Assembly (NCBI GenBank): GCA_020226215.1
Contig: CM035236.1
Coordinates: 377,001 to 441,000 of the forward strand
Source of the DNA: Sindora glabra
Taxonomy: Eukaryota; Streptophyta; Magnoliopsida; Fabales; Fabaceae
Length of the DNA stretch: 64,000 bases
Reading direction: 5' to 3'
A program made the position numbers and the translations under genes. Shown piece by piece: positions 61,033-64,000 of the stretch (its first letter is position 1; each line of letters starts with the position of its first letter). The notes under the pieces are model-generated. The model had not been told where the DNA came from. It saw nothing but the letters and a program-made list of their open reading frames with translations, and did no database searches.

Positions 61033-61690
61033 AAAATAATTTCTAGCTCATTTTGCAACCTCCCGAGTGTATAGAAAGATGAATGTTTCCCTCATAAGCT
61101 TTAGACAAGGAAAAAAAGGGCCCCTTGAGGACTTTCTCAGCAAATTCAACCAAGCTATTTTATAGATAAAAGATTTGAAAAAAGGAAGTTGTCATTTATT
61201 CCATCGTGATTAGTCTTAAATTAAAAGACTTTTCAAAATCCTTCACTAAAAAGTCTCCAATAAACCTTTTTAATTTGCTAACCAAATTAACTAAATTCAT
61301 CAATATGGAAATGTTAAAAATAAATAAAAAAATAAAAAAAATGGAGCACAAAGATGAAGACCATAGTAAAAATGATCACAGAAACAATGATAGGTAACAA
61401 ATGGCTAAGTCAAGATCTAATAAGTACTATGCCTTTGAATACCACTTTTAAAATGATCTTAGATGATGTTAAAACCTTAGACTAATTGGAACATAAACCT
61501 AAAGTTGCACCACCAAAGAATTTATTGTCCTTACTCTTATAAACAAACCCTTTCTACAATACCACAAATCATAGACCCATGATACTGAAGATTACATAAA
61601 CCTCAAAAATGAGATTGAGAAGCTAATAAGAGAAGGGTATCTAAAACTATATGTAAAGCCTGACCAACCCTAATAGTGGCAATAATTCAA
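61033..61690 (+). pseudogene. Ty3/gypsy gag of element E, second part
   Basis: The sequence continues the gag domain: VYRKMNVSLISFRQGKKGPL then DFLSKFNQ near 61065-61155, PLNTTFKMILDD near 61430-61465, and a NLKNEIEKL-like helix near 61600 followed by LIREGYLKLYVKPDQP-like sequence in broken frames. The fragment ends where element F begins. Confidence 0.6.
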
Positions 61691-61827
61691 TCAAAAATCT
61701 AGATTGGGGAACATAAAGTTGGTAGGATAACAAAAAGCATGATTAATCGAAATCTCCTACTTATTCTCTACCCTATAAATAAGCTAATAAAAGAAAAGAA
61801 ATGAAAACGTAGCAAGAAGTTATAAGG

Positions 61828-62930
61828 TGTTTGTGTATCTCTATTAACAAATCATAAGATAATTGTATTTGCAAATATTGTATTTATATAATATAAGCAA
61901 ATATAATAATTATCTCTAGAATAATTTATATTATTTCTAAAATGTCTCTAGCTTAGTATTATTATAAATTTGGATAACATTGATGCATTGAGACTAATAT
62001 ATATATTGATTGATGACCACAATCATCGATATGAGATATTAAGTTAACTCATAGGTACATATTAGGATTAGGAGTAGAGTTGTACATGGGCTTAGCAAGT
62101 AAGCCTAGCCCAAAAAAAATATAGGGTTTAAGCTCTTTTATTAGTCTGATAGGCTTATTGGGCTTTTTTTTAATAGCTCAATTAATAATTGAGTTGAGCT
62201 TATGCTAGGATAAAAAAAATGAGTAGGCCTAGCTTAACTTAATTATATTAATTTATTTTTAATAATATAATTATATATTAAAAAATAATTATATTTAATT
62301 ATTTTAATACAAAAAGATTAGTTTGATATAATAAAATATTTTACAGATTCAAATATCATATTATCTTTTTTAATATATATTTTTTATTTTAAAAAATTTT
62401 TTTACTTAAAAATAAAGAAATTATTTTATTTAGACTATAAGCCTAGACCATTGGGCCATGCATTAAAAAAATTAAATCGGGTCAAGCTAATTTTTTTAAA
62501 AGTAAACAAGTCGAATTGAACTTAAATTATAAATTTCATGTAATTTGGCCTAATATGCTCAACTCAAAACCTGCTGAACTCGGCTCATGTACATTTCTAA
62601 TTAGGAGTTTAAAGGCATAGAGTTTGGTTTTAATTTATAAGATAGATTAAAATAAGTATTGTTCATCTAACTAATCCAAGAATTGTATATGATGCAACTA
62701 GCAAGTATTGCCTACTTAAATAACTAAACCTTATGTGATTAACTAAAACTAATTTAAGACTAGTGAAATATAAATCTTGGCCTACTAGAAAATCCTAAAG
62801 ATATGTTTTTCTAAATTAATAATAAGGGCTATTAGTTTGAATAAAATAATGGAAGGAATATTTAATAAAAGGCCTTATTAAATTATTAAAATTAATACTT
62901 ATTTTCTATATTTCTATTATAAATATAAAG
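61828..62930 (+). repeat. 5' LTR of Copia element F, interrupted by a MITE
   Basis: It starts TGTTTGTGTATCTC and follows the minus-strand reading of the solo LTRs at 13596-16813: 'aataattatctctagaataa', 'ctaaaatgtctctag' and 'tcatcgatatgagatattaag' correspond to blocks of those LTRs. The right boundary is not clear and no primer-binding site was found. Confidence 0.5.
62075..62599. mobile_element. hAT-type MITE with perfect 8-bp target duplication
   Basis: The ends are TAGAGTTGTACATGGGC and, inverted, TAGAAATGTACATGAGC. ATTAGGAG flanks it on both sides (62067-62074 and 62600-62607). It is 525 bp long, with no coding frame, and carries 'gggcttagcaagtaagcctagccc'-like subterminal repeats. Removing it restores the LTR of element F. 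Confidence 0.88.
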
Positions 62931-63099
62931 GATAAACACTTCAAACAACCTATCATTACAATCGTTCCTTAAGAAAGATAAATTGATTAGGACAAACTTC
63001 CTAAATTAGTACAAGAATTTAAAGATAGTCTTTAAACATTAGTGAAAACTATATATCCTAAAGGGACCTATTCCTAGTCATTAGAATTAGTGCACCTCA

Positions 63100-63690
63100 T
63101 GTTGAGAGAGACACTTATTGGAAGCATCATGATGATGTTTTAGATATTAGTTACCTTATTTTGGCTACCATACTCAAACATATTAAGAAACTTTATTAAA
63201 AGCAAGCTCAACATGAGAGGTATGATATCTCTAAAGCATTATTTCAGCACAAACTAGGAGAATAAAACCCTGTTAGGTCTTATATACTCAAAATGGTTAG
63301 TTATGTTAAGAACCTTGACCAATTGGATTTTCCATTAAGTCAAAAGTTAACTATTGATGTAGTTCTACAATCATTGCCATAAAGCTACAATCAAATTGTC
63401 ATGAATTACAACATGAACAAAATTAACAAAACACTATCAAAACTATTAAGCATGTTAAGAACTACTGAACAGAATTTGCAAAAAATAAAACCTAATACCA
63501 TAATGATGGTTCAAAAAGATATGGGCAAAGGTAAAGGAAATAACAAAAAAAAATTTAAATCCAACAGTAAGCTTAAGCTTAAGTATTTTACACTAAAACC
63601 TAAAAGTGGTGTGGCTAAGAAAGGAAATGTTTGTATTGCAATGAAACCAAATATTAGAAAAAAGTATACAAGTTCTATTAAAAGGATTTG
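63100..63690 (+). pseudogene. Copia-type gag of element F
   Basis: The region reads as a Copia gag (UBN2-like) domain with several stops: HERYDISKALFQHKLGE near 63210, SYILKMVSYVKNLDQLDFPL near 63280, then VMNYNMNKINKTLSKLLSML and RTTEQNLQKIKPN in the open frame 63401-63691. A basic Lys-rich stretch follows and GVAKKGNVCIAMKPN is where a CCHC knuckle would start; only part of the knuckle is left. It would form the particle and bind RNA. It is dead by in-frame stops, and the element continues beyond the window. Confidence 0.7.
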
Positions 63691-63779
63691 AAAAGAGAAA
63701 AAGGAAATGAGAATTCTACTTTAGGCATTTTTGTTATAGAAGTTAATAAATGCCAATCTATAATATGATTATTAAATAG

Positions 63780-64000
63780 TTTAAATTCAATAATCTGAAC
63801 CCAACCTATCTTTGGTACTATTGCTTAGGCTATATAAACAAGAAACATATATCTAAGCTATAGAAAGATGGACTCTTAAACTCATTTGATTTTGAATCTT
63901 ATGAGGTATGCAAATCTTGTCTATTAAGTAAGATGATTAAAGCTCTATTCACTAGACATAGTGAAAAGGCCTAATAATTTGTTAGACCTCATATATATTG
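63780..64000 (+). pseudogene. Pre-integrase region of Copia element F, partial
   Basis: Broken frames read GYINKKHISKL near 63825, DGLLNSFDFESYEVCKSCLL near 63870 and SKMIKALFTRHSEKA near 63930. This is the GAG-pre-integrase zinc-binding region that precedes Copia integrase (normally H-x-R-L-G-H ... C-x-x-C). The GH of the RLGH motif reads GY here. It runs off the end of the window. Confidence 0.6.

Overview
The window looks like a stretch of plant nuclear DNA, most likely a eudicot. It is very AT-rich and gene-poor, and most of it is plant LTR retrotransposons (Athila-like and Ogre/Tat-like Ty3/gypsy, plus Copia) with smaller DNA transposons nested in them. The only gene I would call intact is a two-exon methionine gamma-lyase gene on the minus strand (51711-53742) with a plant-type sequence. 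I cannot name the species. No tRNA, rRNA or CRISPR array was seen.

Layout. 1-6.7 kb: AT-rich sequence, an Athila-type LTR remnant (771-2365), a degenerate tandem array, and a miniature Copia-like (TRIM-like) element (5026-6367). 6.7-27.6 kb: one old Athila-like element (A, plus strand, 6714-27636). Its 5' LTR carries a private tandem duplication and a MITE with an almost pure A/T core. Its interior carries a solo Copia-type LTR that itself contains a second solo LTR of the same family. Its 3' LTR is split by a younger, well preserved gag-protease element (B, minus strand, 19611-27482, target-site duplication ATAAA). 27.6-30.65 kb: an LTR-like repeat. 30.65-43.75 kb: an Ogre/Tat-like element (C, minus strand) with a 42-bp minisatellite near its 3' LTR and a foreign solo LTR in its 5' LTR. 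45.2-47.7 kb: a CACTA-type element containing a hAT-type MITE. 48.3-51.5 kb: another Athila-like fragment (D). 51.7-53.9 kb: the methionine gamma-lyase gene. 54-57 kb: AT-rich spacer with a MITE-like repeat. 57-61.8 kb: a Ty3/gypsy gag fragment (E) split by a solo LTR. 61.8 kb to the end: the 5' part of a Copia element (F), whose LTR holds a hAT-type MITE with a perfect 8-bp target duplication.

How it fits together. Nesting and target-site duplications give a relative order: A is older than B; F's LTR predates its MITE; E predates its solo LTR and F's insertion. Primer-binding sites in A, B, C and D can still be recognised, although most changes from the expected tRNA complement are C-to-T or G-to-A, as expected for methylated, silenced repeats. 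The lyase gene stands out by its higher GC content, a TATA box, a GT-AG intron and a poly(A) signal. All repeat calls come from reading the sequence by eye; none was checked against a database.
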